Below the pieces are notes generated by a model. The model was not told the origin of the DNA. It was given only the letters and a program-made list of their open reading frames with translations, and did no database searches. A stretch of 64,000 nt of DNA from Variovorax paradoxus (lineage in GTDB: Bacteria > Pseudomonadota > Gammaproteobacteria > Burkholderiales > Burkholderiaceae_C): assembly GCF_902712855.1 (NCBI RefSeq), contig NZ_LR743507.1, forward strand, positions 661,001 to 725,000. The letters run 5' to 3'. The translations under genes and the position numbers were made by a program. This document shows, in pieces, positions 63,716 to 64,000 of this stretch (position 1 is the first letter of the stretch; each line of letters starts with the position of its first letter).

Positions 63716-64000
63716 ATGACCAGCTTCGTTCACGTTGACCAACCTACCGTCCACCCTGGCGTCCGTCGCGCCGAAGTCCTTTTCGGCCAGATCCAGGCCG
63801 CCCGCGGCGGCGCGAACGGCGCCCGCCCGCTCATCGCAGTTCTGATCATCGCCATCGCCGCAGCGGTGCTGGTGGTAACTGACGCCCTCGTTTCCAACTG
63901 GAACGAAGGCGGCCTGCTTGCCGTGTGGACCGTGTTCTGCCTCGCAGCCATTGCACTCTTCGCGCTGTTTGCCGGTTCCATCAGTGAAAGCAGTGTCGGC
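63716..64000 (+). CDS. Small membrane protein (3'-truncated by window edge)
   Basis: An open frame of 95 codons that runs off the window. The start has CAGGAGGGA about 7 bp upstream. The visible protein has an N-terminal soluble stretch (MTSFVHVDQPTVHPGVRRAE) and two hydrophobic segments (about 39-58 and 70-88). No known domain is recognised. Confidence 0.75.
   Translation, partial: MTSFVHVDQPTVHPGVRRAEVLFGQIQAARGGANGARPLIAVLIIAIAAAVLVVTDALVSNWNEGGLLAVWTVFCLAAIALFALFAGSISESSVG

Overview
The window is about 64 kb of high-GC, densely coded chromosome from a betaproteobacterium. Gene content points to Comamonadaceae, most likely Variovorax or a close relative. The evidence is the aerobic benzoyl-CoA (box) pathway, many LysR regulators each beside a small catabolic operon, nitrate/taurine-type and branched-chain-type ABC importers, glutaryl-CoA dehydrogenase with a CaiB-type CoA-transferase, and a short GC-rich repeat placed between genes of operons. 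This assignment is made by recognition, not by a database search. I see no insertion sequence, integrase, prophage, CRISPR array or rRNA. There is one tRNA gene, tRNA-Gly(GCC).

Layout. 1-2926: the end of boxB, then boxA and a MaoC-like dehydratase (aerobic benzoate catabolism). 3000-7440: a Gly/Ala/Val-rich secreted protein, an exported alpha/beta hydrolase, a membrane-anchored AraC regulator, and an Rrf2 regulator overlapping a thioredoxin-reductase-like flavoprotein. 7504-7618: tRNA-Gly with promoter and terminator. 7634-13936 (minus): a seven-gene operon of TetR regulator, substrate-binding protein, ATPase, two permeases, a cyclase-family hydrolase and fumarylacetoacetase. It is divergent from an acetoacetyl-CoA ligase, so acetoacetate released by the hydrolase could be activated next door. 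16055-21817: lipoprotein, adenylate cyclase, 2OG-Fe(II) oxygenase, GFA protein, AraC/GyrI and LysR regulators. 22001-24993: glutarate degradation. 25230-27300: small stress and housekeeping genes, including ohr. 27348-32382: LysR regulator divergent from a DUF3100 membrane protein, an M20 amidohydrolase and L-serine ammonia-lyase. 32416-34972: glyoxalase-fold protein and FAH-family hydrolase, divergent from a LysR regulator. 35048-44864: assorted enzymes, uncharacterised proteins, glutaminase, exporter and regulators. 45607-50243: SpmAB-type membrane protein, phospholipase D-like lipoprotein, orphan branched-chain-type binding protein.

50268-59172 is the most distinctive region. A minus-strand operon encodes a Rieske oxygenase, a glutamine-synthetase-like ligase, an adrenodoxin-type [2Fe-2S] ferredoxin and a complete Liv-type ABC importer. 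It is divergent from a GntR/FCD regulator and has paired inverted operator-like sites in the shared promoter region. The combination suggests uptake of an amine, gamma-glutamylation, then oxygenation, as in aniline dioxygenase systems, but with a different and reduced gene set. The rest of the window holds a TetR regulator, a Tat-exported amidase, a metallophosphoesterase, a LysR regulator and small Burkholderiales-type proteins.

Three copies of an approximately 95-100 bp repeat (1051-1150, 23199-23292, 55262-55359) all lie inside operons in the sense orientation. Each begins at or just after a stop codon and ends about 17-30 bp before the next start. No stretch longer than 300 bases lacks a gene; the largest gap is 58176-58437, which holds the GntR operator sites.
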